DNA of 64,000 nt from Hyphomonadaceae bacterium UBA7672 (GTDB taxonomy: Bacteria; Pseudomonadota; Alphaproteobacteria; Caulobacterales; Hyphomonadaceae), in assembly GCA_002483135.1 (NCBI GenBank), contig DLHI01000034.1, forward strand, positions 1 to 64,000, given 5' to 3'. Shown piece after piece: positions 43,160 through 51,738 of this stretch (positions within the stretch are counted from its first letter, which is position 1; the number at the start of each line of letters is the position of its first letter). The notes under the pieces are model-generated. The model searched no databases, had not been told where the DNA came from, and worked only from the letters and a program-made list of their open reading frames with translations. The translations under genes were made by a program, and so were the position numbers.

Positions 43160-43932
43160 CAGCTCACCCTGTTAAAGAGATTGAGCGCGTTGGCGGTCGT
43201 CAGTCGTGCGGCCTCTTCGAATTCCAGCCCACGATGCGCAGCGTAGGCCTTGCACACGTCGACGAGATACGCCGGCTCATTGCGCCGGCCCCGGTGCGGA
43301 ATGGGCGCCAGATATGGGCAGTCGGTTTCCAGGATGATCCGCTCGATCGGCACCATGGCCAGCACGGCGCGAACATCGGTTGCACTCTTGAAGGACAGGA
43401 TCCCGGACACCGAGAAATGCGCATCAAGATCCATCGCGCGCCGGGCTAGCCGCTCGCCCGACGTATAGCAGTGCATCAGGATACGGAATGGGCCACGCGC
43501 GTACTCGCGCTCGAGAATGTCGCCCGTAAGGTCGTCCGCCTCGCGCGTGTGAACCACCAGCGGAAGCCCTGTCTCGCGCGCAGCATGGATATGCTCGACG
43601 AAAGATCGCTCCTGAAGAACGATGTCGCTGTAGCCATAGTGCTGGTCGAGCCCTGTCTCGCCAATCGCGCAGACCTCTGGATCGGCAGCCTCACGCACGA
43701 GCGTTTCCGCTTCGAGACTCCAGAAGTCCTTCGCGTAGTGCGGATGCACGCCGACACTGCACCAGATGTCAGCGTTGGCCGCCGCAATGGCTTTCACTGC
43801 CGGATAACGATCAAGCCGGTCGCAGATCGTGACGAAGCGCGAAACGCCCGCCGCGCGTGCGCGCGCAATCACATCGTCCACCTCGCCGGCGAATTGCTCC
43901 GCATGCAGATTGACGTGCGTGTCGAAGAGCAT
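43159..43932 (-). CDS. tatD: TatD-family deoxyribonuclease/hydrolase with altered HxH motif
   Basis: A 257-residue TIM-barrel metal-dependent hydrolase. ATG 43932 gives the family N-terminus MLFDTHVNLH. The first metal motif, usually D-x-H-x-H-x-D, reads D-T-H-V-N-L-H: the second His is Asn. Other ligands are intact: Glu in IGETGLD, His in VVHTREA, His in MHCYTSG, Asp in ETDCPYL. TatD proteins act as 3'-5' exonucleases or quality-control hydrolases. A one-base gap separates it from holB upstream, and its stop overlaps the MBL start by one base. Confidence 0.93.
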   Translation of the reverse strand: MLFDTHVNLHAEQFAGEVDDVIARARAAGVSRFVTICDRLDRYPAVKAIAAANADIWCSVGVHPHYAKDFWSLEAETLVREAADPEVCAIGETGLDQHYGYSDIVLQERSFVEHIHAARETGLPLVVHTREADDLTGDILEREYARGPFRILMHCYTSGERLARRAMDLDAHFSVSGILSFKSATDVRAVLAMVPIERIILETDCPYLAPIPHRGRRNEPAYLVDVCKAYAAHRGLEFEEAARLTTANALNLFNRVS

Positions 43933-43933
43933 G

Positions 43934-44905
43934 TCACGCTCCCGACTGCATGAGCGGCGCGGCAATCGCCAGCGCAGCAGCGACAGTCTGCGCACGATCC
44001 TGATTGAGGCCTCGCGCTTCTGCTTCAAGGCGCATCAGCTGCAGCGCCGCCTCCGCCCAGCCGCCAGCTGCGAGCGGATCAAGCTCACGTCGCGCGCGCG
44101 TCTGCATGCTGTTGCGCAACGCCTCGAGCGCAGCAGCCAGCGTCGCATCGCTCTTCGCGGACTGCTGCAGCGAAGCATGCAACGCGCGACCATCCGATCC
44201 GCCGAGTGAGCGCAAGGCATCAATCGCGGCGGAGGCTGCCGCGGCTGAATCTCCACCTTCAAGCTGCGCGGCGCGTCCAGGCCGTCCGGGCGCAAGCCGA
44301 GCCATCTGCTCGGCCTCGCCAGGCGAACGGCCAGCCTGAATAAGAGCCGACATTGTTTCGGATTCGCCGAGCGCGGTCAGCCGCACCTCGTGGCAACGGC
44401 TCCGGATCGTCGGCAGCAACAGCTGCTCGCCATGCGAGATAAGGAACAGTACAGCCTTGGCCGGCGGCTCCTCCAGTGTCTTCAGAATGGCGTTCGACCC
44501 GAAGCGATTGAGCTCGTCGAGCGCATCGACAATCGCCACGCGCCAACCGCCCATGGCCGGGCGCAGCGAAAAGAACTCCGACAGCTCGCGAACACTGTCC
44601 GCTGGAATCTCGGACTTCTGCTTTCCCGCATCGTCTATTGGGCGACGGATGATGCGGAGATCAGGATGGCTGCCAGCCGTCACGAGCTTTCCAATGGGCG
44701 ATGCCTCGCCAGCGGCCAGCGATCCATCGCCGCGTCCCAGAAGATGCATGGCGAACTGCAACGCCAGCCGTGCTTTGCCCACGCCACGCGGCCCACGCAG
44801 CAACCAACCGTGATGAAGCCGTCCCGACTGCGCCGCAGCGAGGAATTCACGCTTGGCCTCGTCATGCCCGATGACCGCGCCCAACTCATTCGGATCGACG
44901 GCCAT
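43934..44905 (-). CDS. holB: DNA polymerase III delta prime subunit
   Basis: A 323-residue AAA+ clamp-loader subunit. It has a P-loop GPRGVGKA, the sensor region NAILKTLEEPP, and SRCHEV. The C-terminal domain is helical. It overlaps the stop of tmk by one base and lies between tmk and tatD, a standard bacterial order. It helps load the beta clamp during replication. Confidence 0.94.
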   Translation of the reverse strand: MAVDPNELGAVIGHDEAKREFLAAAQSGRLHHGWLLRGPRGVGKARLALQFAMHLLGRGDGSLAAGEASPIGKLVTAGSHPDLRIIRRPIDDAGKQKSEIPADSVRELSEFFSLRPAMGGWRVAIVDALDELNRFGSNAILKTLEEPPAKAVLFLISHGEQLLLPTIRSRCHEVRLTALGESETMSALIQAGRSPGEAEQMARLAPGRPGRAAQLEGGDSAAAASAAIDALRSLGGSDGRALHASLQQSAKSDATLAAALEALRNSMQTRARRELDPLAAGGWAEAALQLMRLEAEARGLNQDRAQTVAAALAIAAPLMQSGA

Positions 44906-45549
44906 CAGCGGCCTCCATCCAGCCGGCTTTCAATGGCGTTCATCGCCGCATCCGCCAGCCTCTGCGGATCGACCGACGCATCCAGCACCGCGCAACGCTG
45001 CGGGTTAGCCCGCGCGATATCGAGGAAGCCGCGATGCACCGCCTCATGATAGCTGATCAGCCGGGACTCGATTGCATCCGCCACACCGGCGCGCGCCGTC
45101 ATTCGCTGGCGAGCAATTGCGATGGGGAGATCAAGCACCAGCGTCAGATCCGGCACCGTATCGCCGACACAGATGCGGTCGATGGCTTCGACATCGCTCG
45201 CCGAAACACCGCCCGCCGCCGCCTGATAGGCGCGCGTCGAATCCGAGAACCGGTCGCAGATCACCCAGCATCCACGCTCCAGCGAGGGTCGGATCAGCTT
45301 GTCGAGATGATCGCGCCGCGCCGCATAGAACAGCAGCGTCTCCGCCATCGGCTTCCATCCGCCAACATCATCGGACGGCGTCAGGATTAGTTTGCGGATC
45401 GCCTCGGCGCCCGGCGTGCCTCCGGGCTCGCGCGTGCGGATCACGTCAATGCCACGCTTGGAGAGTCGCAGTGACAGTTCGGCCGCCAGCGTCGACTTGC
45501 CGACGCCCTCGCCTCCTTCGAGCGTGATGAAGCGGCCCTTCTGCGGCAC
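44905..45549 (-). CDS. tmk: Thymidylate kinase
   Basis: A 214-residue dTMP kinase. Motifs are EGGEGVGKST (P-loop), TREPGGTPGAEAIR (substrate loop) and the DRF/SDSTRAYQ segment. It supplies dTTP for replication. It sits two bases after the dacA stop and overlaps holB by one base, forming a compact run. Confidence 0.97.
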   Translation of the reverse strand: MPQKGRFITLEGGEGVGKSTLAAELSLRLSKRGIDVIRTREPGGTPGAEAIRKLILTPSDDVGGWKPMAETLLFYAARRDHLDKLIRPSLERGCWVICDRFSDSTRAYQAAAGGVSASDVEAIDRICVGDTVPDLTLVLDLPIAIARQRMTARAGVADAIESRLISYHEAVHRGFLDIARANPQRCAVLDASVDPQRLADAAMNAIESRLDGGR

Positions 45550-45551
45550 TC

Positions 45552-46733
45552 CTAGTCGCCTCCACCCAGGCCCATCATGGCCTTGCCGATCAGGCCAAGC
45601 TCGTTGACCGACTTGCCCGCAGCAACCTTGATCCGCTTCTCCGCCGTACCCGGCGCCGTCAGCACCAGTTCGGCGACAATGTCGCCTTCCTTGATCGGAG
45701 CCATCAGCGGCGATTTGTAGATGAGATTACCCGTGATGCCCTTGACTGCATCGGCATGCAGGCCGGCTTGATAGGCCTCTGTGGCGATCAGCGGGACCGA
45801 CTTCTCCTCGCCCATCCAGACATCGGCGACGCCGACCTGCGCGCCTTTGTGGACGAACTGCACCGTGTCGAAGTCCAGGAAGGCGGAGCGCATGACGCGC
45901 GGCGCTTCCGTCTTGCGCGCCGTTTCCGAGGCGAGGCCGTTCAGCACGATGATCCGCCGCTCGCCATCGCGAACGGCCGACCCGACCAGACCGAAGCCCG
46001 AGACGCCAAGGTGCCCGGTCTTGACGCCATCGGAGCCTTCAAGCTCACGCAACAGCGGATTGCGGTTGTACTGACGTGTCTTGTTGAACGTGAACTCCGG
46101 CTCCCTGAACATCGGATAGAACTCCGGGAAGTCCTTGATCAGCCGGAACGACAGCAACGCGATGTCATGCGCGCTCATCCGGTGCCTGGGATTGTCGAGA
46201 CCGGTCGCGTTCGCGAACGTCGAAGCCGTCATGCCGAGTTCGGCCGCGCGCGTCGTGGCGGCCCGCGCAAAGGCTTCCTCGCTGCCCCAGATGCCTTCGG
46301 CCAGAACGATGCAGGCGTCGTTGCCCGAGACGATAATCGCGCCCTTCAGCAGGTCGCCCACGCTCACCTTCGAGTTCAGCGGCAGGAACATCGTCGAGCC
46401 ATCGGTGCCGGCCCCGCCGGTGCGCCAAGCGTGCTCGCTGACGGTGAACTGATCTTCCATAGTCAGGCGGTTCGACTTCAGGCGTTCGAAGACCATGTAG
46501 TAGAGCATCAGCTTCGACATCGAAGCCGGGATCATCGGCTCGTAGCCTTGCTTGGAATAAAGCGGCACGCCCGTGTCGCCATCCATGATGAAGGCGTAGG
46601 GCGCATCCGTGTGCAGGGGATCGGCCGCCGATGGCGCCGCGGGGGGGGCAACAGGAGGCACGGCGGGCGGTTGCTGGGCAAAAGCCACGGTCGCCGCGGC
46701 GGCGAAAATCAGGGATCCGGCGAGAAGTCGCAT
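45552..46733 (-). CDS. dacA: D-alanyl-D-alanine carboxypeptidase (PBP5/6 type)
   Basis: A 393-residue penicillin-binding protein that trims pentapeptides in peptidoglycan. ATG 46733 begins a signal peptide ending AFAQ. A Pro/Ala linker contains an eight-C run in DNA (46641-46648). The active-site motifs are S71-M-S-K74, SGN and KTG (DGVKTGHLG). A C-terminal beta domain and amphipathic end (LGLIGKAMMGLGGG) would anchor it on the inner membrane. It is followed immediately by tmk. Confidence 0.95.
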   Translation of the reverse strand: MRLLAGSLIFAAAATVAFAQQPPAVPPVAPPAAPSAADPLHTDAPYAFIMDGDTGVPLYSKQGYEPMIPASMSKLMLYYMVFERLKSNRLTMEDQFTVSEHAWRTGGAGTDGSTMFLPLNSKVSVGDLLKGAIIVSGNDACIVLAEGIWGSEEAFARAATTRAAELGMTASTFANATGLDNPRHRMSAHDIALLSFRLIKDFPEFYPMFREPEFTFNKTRQYNRNPLLRELEGSDGVKTGHLGVSGFGLVGSAVRDGERRIIVLNGLASETARKTEAPRVMRSAFLDFDTVQFVHKGAQVGVADVWMGEEKSVPLIATEAYQAGLHADAVKGITGNLIYKSPLMAPIKEGDIVAELVLTAPGTAEKRIKVAAGKSVNELGLIGKAMMGLGGGD

Positions 46734-46813
46734 GGACAAAGACTCCGTAGGGAATCTGGTCACATGAAGGCGCTTCGGGCGCTCCCGTCAACCGGTCGCG
46801 GTGCCCTTGACGA

Positions 46814-47902
46814 TCAACGGTTTCCCGCGACCACCATGGCCTGCACGCCGGCGGCCGCAAGATCCTGGCGAGCGCGTTCCGCGTCGGCTCGGGTCGGCCA
46901 GGGGCCGACCATGACGCGGTAGAGTTCCGCGCCATTGACCATCACGGGGCGCAGGGACGTGGCGCCGACCGGGCGCAGGCGGTCACGCATCTGGTTGGCG
47001 TTGCCCAGATCGCCGAACGCGCCAGCTTGGAGGAAGAAGGAATCGCCGGCCGGCTGCATTATCGGACCTTGGGCAACCGGGACAGGCGTCGCAACCGGAG
47101 GCAGCGGGCGGCTGACGATGGGTTGCGGCTCCACCTGCTGGGGGAGTGACGGGGCGGCGTTCGCCTGGGCCGGGGCCGGGCCGACATACTGGACGCGCAC
47201 CCGCGCCGTTCCGGGTCCGTGCATGTCCAGCGAGCCAGCGGCCGCCTTGGAAAGATCGATGATCCGGTCATCCACGAAGGGGCCGCGATCATTGAGGCGC
47301 ACAACCACCGAGCGGCCATTGTCGAGATTCGTCACGCGAACCAGAGACGGGATCGGAAGCGTCGGATGCGCCGCGGTCATGGCATTCTCGTCGAACGGCT
47401 CGCCGGAAGCGGAATCCTTGCCGTGGAAGGTGGGGCCATACCATGAGGCGATACCCACCTCGTCATAGTTCGGCTCATGCGCCGGCACGTACCACTTGCC
47501 ATCGACCTGATAGGGCGGGCCGGCATACGGCGCAGCAACGCCCACTGCCGACGGCGGGGCGACCGTACGCAGCGCAGGCGTCTGTTCGACGCCAGAGGAA
47601 ACCGTCGGAACCGGGCCGAGGCTCACCGGACGCTGCGCGGGCGCATTCGAGAAGGAGGGAACCGGCGCATGCGGCGCAACGCGGAGGCTCATGCCGTCAC
47701 GCGGCAGGTCCAGCGAAGCCGTCATGACCTGGCCGGAAACGGCGGCAGACGCGCCCGACGACTTATAGACGATGGGCGCCTGGGCGGACGCGGGATCAAC
47801 GCCCGCGCCGAAGACAACGAAAGCCGCAAGAATGCAGCCGAGTCCGGCGAGGCGACGATCACCGCGCACACCCACTCCGGAAGCCATCTTCAAACCCGCC
47901 AT
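46814..47902 (-). CDS. rlpA: Septal ring lytic transglycosylase RlpA
   Basis: A 362-residue exported protein. The signal peptide ends near residue 40 (DPASAQ). A long Pro/Ala/Val-rich region leads to a double-psi beta-barrel with GIASWYGPTFHGKDSASGE and the catalytic-site RLNDRGPF. A C-terminal SPOR domain (residues ~290-362) directs it to denuded septal glycan. The ATG has an AAGGGA RBS. It is upstream of dacA on the same strand with an 80-base gap. It is a cell-division peptidoglycan enzyme. Confidence 0.93.
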   Translation of the reverse strand: MAGLKMASGVGVRGDRRLAGLGCILAAFVVFGAGVDPASAQAPIVYKSSGASAAVSGQVMTASLDLPRDGMSLRVAPHAPVPSFSNAPAQRPVSLGPVPTVSSGVEQTPALRTVAPPSAVGVAAPYAGPPYQVDGKWYVPAHEPNYDEVGIASWYGPTFHGKDSASGEPFDENAMTAAHPTLPIPSLVRVTNLDNGRSVVVRLNDRGPFVDDRIIDLSKAAAGSLDMHGPGTARVRVQYVGPAPAQANAAPSLPQQVEPQPIVSRPLPPVATPVPVAQGPIMQPAGDSFFLQAGAFGDLGNANQMRDRLRPVGATSLRPVMVNGAELYRVMVGPWPTRADAERARQDLAAAGVQAMVVAGNR

Positions 47903-48199
47903 CGCGACTATCCCTTGCGAGACCGGACGCCATTTTGGCTGCCCGACTGCGTCCTGCAGTGTGGGTAACCTTAGCGGAGGCGGCTTTCGGGCCGGGAAAG
48001 CCGGCCGGGGTGATTTCCATCGAATTTGACGGATCCACCGCGTCCGTTAGCCGGAAATCCAAAATTTCAGGGGATTGATGGGTCCGAAGTGCGTTTGCGG
48101 CCGATTATGCGGCATTCCGTCCGCATCGACGCCCTGCCCCGCTCCCCGCGCGGTAAACCATTTTCTTTGGCGCGAACCCCGCCTAGATGTCTTTCCGCT
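47903..48199. other. Intergenic region between rlpA and tRNA-Ser
   Basis: A 297-base gene-free stretch holding the upstream regions of rlpA (minus) and tRNA-Ser (plus). Short frames on both strands look like noise. I cannot assign boxes. Confidence 0.4.
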
Positions 48200-48289
48200 G
48201 GAAGGGTGGCCGAGTGGTTTAAGGCAACGGTCTTGAAAACCGTCGTGGGGGAAACTCCACCGTGGGTTCGAATCCCACCCCTTCCGCCA
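48200..48289 (+). tRNA. tRNA-Ser (anticodon TGA)
   Basis: A 90-base class II tRNA with a variable arm (CGTGGGGGAAACTCCACCG) and encoded CCA. Acceptor GGAAGGG pairs with CCCTTCC; anticodon loop CTTGAAA gives TGA; T arm TGGG-TTCGAAT-CCCA. Confidence 0.97.
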
Positions 48290-48317
48290 CCCTCTCAGTA
48301 GGCCCCGGGGAAGCGCG

Positions 48318-48908
48318 ATGTGGTTCGAAAACGCTGGCGCCTTCATCGACTACGGCTTCCTGCACATCATCCCGGAAGGCCCCGATCACATCCTGTTCGT
48401 GATCGCGCTCTACCTGAACGCGCGCAATTGGGGCGCATTGTTCCTGCAGGTCACCGCTTTCACGCTCGCGCACACACTAACGTTGGCGCTGGCCGCAACG
48501 GGCGTGATCTCCGTGGCCCCCGAACTTGTCGAGCCGCTGATCGCTATCTCCATTGTCGTGCTGGCTATCGAGGCGATCGCGTTTCCTGATGCTCACCGCC
48601 TCTGGCGTATTCCCGTCATCGCTGCGTTCGGCCTGCTGCACGGGCTGGGCTTTGGAACCTTGATGTCGCCCGCCGTCCTCAGCGCAGACACATCAGCGGC
48701 TCTCGTCGGCATCACCCTCGGCGTCGAACTCGGCCACCTTGCCGTCCTGGTCGCGACTAGCTTCGTGTCCGTGATGGTGCTGATGGCCCTGCGGGCCGCC
48801 AAGAAGCCTGGACTCTACCGCCCGGCTTTCGTGATCCCCGTCGCCGCGATCATCGCCGCCGTGGGCGCGTTCTGGACGCTCCAAAGGACAGGGCTGATTG
48901 CGATCTGA
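48318..48908 (+). CDS. HupE/UreJ-like membrane protein
   Basis: A 196-residue integral membrane protein with about six helices. It shows the HupE/UreJ_2 pattern: GFLHIIPEGPDHILFVIALYL at the N-terminus, FTLAHTLTLALA, then AIEA and GLLHGLGFG. His residues in the helices suggest metal transport, as in nickel permeases of hydrogenase or urease loci. Neither enzyme is in the window, so metal and client are unknown. ATG 48318 has a GGGGAAG RBS. It stands alone between tRNA genes. Confidence 0.88.
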   Translation: MWFENAGAFIDYGFLHIIPEGPDHILFVIALYLNARNWGALFLQVTAFTLAHTLTLALAATGVISVAPELVEPLIAISIVVLAIEAIAFPDAHRLWRIPVIAAFGLLHGLGFGTLMSPAVLSADTSAALVGITLGVELGHLAVLVATSFVSVMVLMALRAAKKPGLYRPAFVIPVAAIIAAVGAFWTLQRTGLIAI

Positions 48909-48934
48909 AGGGAGAGGGCTCCCGCTGGGCCGGA

Positions 48935-49010
48935 TGGTGCCCAGGGCCGGAATCGAACCAGCGACACGCGGATTTTCAATCCGCTGCTCTACCAACTGAG
49001 CTACCTGGGC
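48935..49010 (-). tRNA. tRNA-Phe (anticodon GAA)
   Basis: A 76-base cloverleaf on the minus strand with encoded CCA. Acceptor GCCCAGG pairs with CCTGGGC; anticodon stem CGGAT/ATCCG around TGAAA gives GAA; T arm GCTGG-TTCGATT-CCGGC. It lies downstream of yacG. Confidence 0.97.
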
Positions 49011-49053
49011 TTACCGCCGGAAAGCGATGAGGCCGCGATGTATAGGGAAACCG

Positions 49054-49272
49054 CTATTCCCTGTCCATGCCTTTGTCCGTCCGCCCGAATGCCCTGTTTT
49101 CAGGAGATTCCGCGCCATCCACAGCCGATTGCTCGTCTTCCTCGCCTGCCGGCGCGCCGGGGATCGCATAGCTGCCCTTGAGCCAGCGCGAGAGATCGAT
49201 GTCCGCGCAGCGGCGACTGCAGAACGGCTTGAAGGCGGCGACGGTTGGCTTCTCGCAGATTGGGCAGGTCAT
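49054..49272 (-). CDS. yacG: DNA gyrase inhibitor YacG (zinc-binding)
   Basis: A 72-residue zinc protein of the YacG family. The start ATG 49272 (MTCPICEKPT) puts the C-P-I-C pair at the N-terminus; the second pair is in FCSRRCADIDL. In E. coli YacG blocks gyrase by binding GyrB. The tail is acidic and disordered (GEEDEQSAVD). Its ATG overlaps the stop of the RNase gene by one base. Confidence 0.92.
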   Translation of the reverse strand: MTCPICEKPTVAAFKPFCSRRCADIDLSRWLKGSYAIPGAPAGEEDEQSAVDGAESPENRAFGRTDKGMDRE

Positions 49273-50333
49273 CACGCACTCCACACTTCTGGCCGCCCCG
49301 CCCTGCCCTCCGTCGCCTCAAAGGTCCAGCGGGAACCAATCCGGTCAGCGAGCGCCCCCTGCCAGTCGATCACGCCGCGCTCGAGCCATTCACGCGCCCC
49401 TGTGGATAACCGCGCGTGGATCCGGCCCGCACGCGCCGACATCCCGACGCTCTCGATCTCCCGTAGCGCGTCCAGCGCCTCGCGTTCATCAGGCGGCGCC
49501 GCCAGCGCATCGACCAGTGGTCGCACGCGCCGGGCAATGGCGGCCTCGCACAAACCAAGCGGCGACAGTTCGAGCACTTCGCTGGTGCGTCCAAGATGCT
49601 GCGCCAGCGCCTGCCTGAACCGCTCGACAACCGCGCGCTGGTCGCGGCGCGCTTCCATCCGCACGAAATCCACGGCAAGCAGGCCCGCAACGCTACGCAG
49701 GGAGATGTGGCGCGCCGCCTCATGCGCCGCTGCGAGATTGAGGTTGAGCGCGAACGCGCCCGCATCCTGCTCGCCGACACGCATACCAGCATCGACATCA
49801 ATGGCGGCAAGACCGCGTGTCACCTCGATGGCGATATCGCCGCCGCCGGGCAGGACCACGGTCGCGCCGGTCGCGTGATCAATCGCATCCTCGATCTCGC
49901 GCCGGGCCGTAAGACCCTCCAGCGTCTCGATGACATCCACACCGCGCAGAAAGGGATCCTCCGCCGCAGGCCGATGCAGCCCAACCTTGGCCGGCGCCGC
50001 AACCGATGAGGACATATCGGCAAGACTTAGTACCGCGCCCTTGTCGGCCCACGCTTCGGATTTCACGCGGAAGGCCAGCATGGCGCCTTCTATGACCGCT
50101 GCTGCCCGCGTCGGCTCAACCACCGCATCACGCGTTAGTCCCAGATCGACGAACCAGCCGCGGTTGCCGGGCATGCGGGCGTGCACGCGCCCCCACCAGA
50201 CATCATCCAGCCGCGCCCGCTTGCCGCGCTCGCTCCAGCGCTCGACATCAAGCCGGAAAGCCTGCCCTTCCTGATCCAGCAAGGCCCGCCGTGTTTCACC
50301 GACCGCCGCGTCGATGCAGAGCCGCGCCCTCAC
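49272..50333 (-). CDS. rng: Ribonuclease E/G-type protein, short form
   Basis: A 353-residue RNase G-like protein. The GTG at 50333 has GGGGAG seven bases upstream and overlaps the maf stop (GTGA). The N-terminal S1-like part includes GNRGWFVDLG. The two catalytic Asp regions are AIDVDAG and GLLAVDFVRME. The Cys pair of the Zn-link is not apparent and the protein is shorter than RNase E and G, as in related alphaproteobacterial proteins. It probably takes part in rRNA or mRNA processing; activity is inferred. Confidence 0.85.
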   Translation of the reverse strand: MRARLCIDAAVGETRRALLDQEGQAFRLDVERWSERGKRARLDDVWWGRVHARMPGNRGWFVDLGLTRDAVVEPTRAAAVIEGAMLAFRVKSEAWADKGAVLSLADMSSSVAAPAKVGLHRPAAEDPFLRGVDVIETLEGLTARREIEDAIDHATGATVVLPGGGDIAIEVTRGLAAIDVDAGMRVGEQDAGAFALNLNLAAAHEAARHISLRSVAGLLAVDFVRMEARRDQRAVVERFRQALAQHLGRTSEVLELSPLGLCEAAIARRVRPLVDALAAPPDEREALDALREIESVGMSARAGRIHARLSTGAREWLERGVIDWQGALADRIGSRWTFEATEGRAGRPEVWSA

Positions 50334-50962
50334 GGCGCCGCTCCCCAACGGCGCACGACAGGATAGCCGAGCCCCTCCAGAAGCGCTGCGGTCTGATGCA
50401 GCGGCAAGCCCACGATGGCTGAGTAGGAGCCGGTGATGTGCGAGACGAACGCGGCTGCAAGACCCTGAATGCCATAGCCGCCCGCCTTACCGCGCCATTC
50501 CCCGCTGGCGATGTAGGCCTCTGTCTCAGGCAACGACATGCGCTTGAACGTCACCCGGCTCTCGACCAGCCGTTGCGCAGACCTGCCATCCGGCGCCTGA
50601 ACTGAAATCGCGGTCAGCACGTCATGGCTGCGACCGGAAAGCCGCCCGAGGCACATCCGCGCCTCGTCCTCTGTCTCGGCCTTGGGCAGCATCCGGCGCC
50701 CCACCGCCACCACTGTGTCGGCCGACAGGATGAAAGCCGGCCCAACGCGTGGACAGATCGACCGGCCCTTCTCAACCGCCAGGCGAACAGCCAGCTGCCT
50801 TGGACGCTCATCCCGCAAGGGCTGCTCGTCCATATCCGCCGGCACGACTTCGTCCGGCGTCAGGCCTATCTGCTGAAGCAAGGCAAGGCGCCGCGGACTG
50901 GCGCTGGCGAGAACCAGCCGTGCGGCGCTGGTAGTAGTAACGCCATGAACGGCGCTGCTCAC
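50330..50962 (-). CDS. maf: Maf-family nucleoside triphosphate pyrophosphatase
   Basis: A 210-residue enzyme with the LASASPRRLALLQQIG N-terminal motif, the catalytic SADTVVAVG and the AGGYGIQG loop. Maf proteins hydrolyse modified or canonical nucleotides and influence septum formation. It overlaps infA upstream by four bases and the RNase gene downstream by four bases (GTGA). Confidence 0.95.
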   Translation of the reverse strand: MSSAVHGVTTTSAARLVLASASPRRLALLQQIGLTPDEVVPADMDEQPLRDERPRQLAVRLAVEKGRSICPRVGPAFILSADTVVAVGRRMLPKAETEDEARMCLGRLSGRSHDVLTAISVQAPDGRSAQRLVESRVTFKRMSLPETEAYIASGEWRGKAGGYGIQGLAAAFVSHITGSYSAIVGLPLHQTAALLEGLGYPVVRRWGAAP

Positions 50963-51177
50963 TTGAACCGGTAGGTGATGCGCCCCTTGGTCAGGTCGTA
51001 GGGCGTCATCTCGACCAGGACCTTGTCCCCGGTGAGCACGCGAATGCGGTTCTTCCGCATCTTTCCCGCCGTATGCGCAATGATCTCGTGATCGTTGGCC
51101 AGCTTCACCCTGAACGTAGCGTTGGGCAGCAGCTCCACGATCGTGCCTTCAAACTCGATAAGTTCTTCCTTCGCCAT
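50959..51177 (-). CDS. infA: Translation initiation factor IF-1
   Basis: A 72-residue OB-fold protein. ATG 51177 (MAKEELIEFEGTIVELL) is the family start; an AAGGGAG RBS lies just upstream. The whole sequence matches IF-1, ending in DLTKGRITYRFK. It binds the ribosomal A site during initiation. It overlaps maf by four bases, so the two are coupled. Confidence 0.98.
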   Translation of the reverse strand: MAKEELIEFEGTIVELLPNATFRVKLANDHEIIAHTAGKMRKNRIRVLTGDKVLVEMTPYDLTKGRITYRFK

Positions 51178-51258
51178 GCAACTCCCTTTTCGGCCGCAGC
51201 CGTATCTTGCGGCGCCCATATACACGGTTTCCCGTGGATTCGTCGATTCCCTATGGAA

Positions 51259-51738
51259 TCAGCTTCTTGCGTGTAAGGCGCAGACCAAAGTGAACAGCCG
51301 GCGGGCCGTGTCGAAGTCCACTTCGGCCTTGTCCGCCAGCCTTCCGGTGAGGACCTGCGACCCCTCGTTGTGCAGCCCCCGGCGCCCCATGTCGATGGCC
51401 TCGATGTGGGACGGCGTCGCGCTGCGGATCGCGTCGTAATAGCTGTCGCAGATCATGAAATAGTCCTTGATCACCCGCCGCAACGCCGTCAGCGACAGCA
51501 GCAGCTTGCGCACCGGCGAACCATCCGCCTCGCTGATGTCGAACACCAGCCGGTTGTCCGCCAGCGACAGCACGACATTGTAGGGCCCGCCGTCATGGCC
51601 AATGACCTTGAAGGTGTTGTCCTCAAGCAGATCGAAGATCGCGACCTTGCGCTCATGCTCTGCATCCGGCCCAGCCGGAGCGAGGCTCTTTTCGTCGATC
51701 TCGATCGACGCAATGCGCGAGCGCTTGTCCGCACTCAT
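51259..51738 (-). CDS. UPF0262 family protein
   Basis: A 159-residue conserved alphaproteobacterial protein of unknown function. Typical segments are ERKVAIFDLLEDNTF, GPYNVVLSLADNRLVFDI and KDYFMICDSYYDAIR. It overlaps hisD by four bases (ATGA) and lies upstream of infA on the same strand, an order shared by many relatives. No catalytic residues are recognised. Confidence 0.92.
   Translation of the reverse strand: MSADKRSRIASIEIDEKSLAPAGPDAEHERKVAIFDLLEDNTFKVIGHDGGPYNVVLSLADNRLVFDISEADGSPVRKLLLSLTALRRVIKDYFMICDSYYDAIRSATPSHIEAIDMGRRGLHNEGSQVLTGRLADKAEVDFDTARRLFTLVCALHARS

Noticed and set aside
48910..48923. GGGAG/CTCCC hairpin after the HupE-like gene as a terminator
   Set aside because: Only five pairs, no T-run, and it lies between closely spaced genes.
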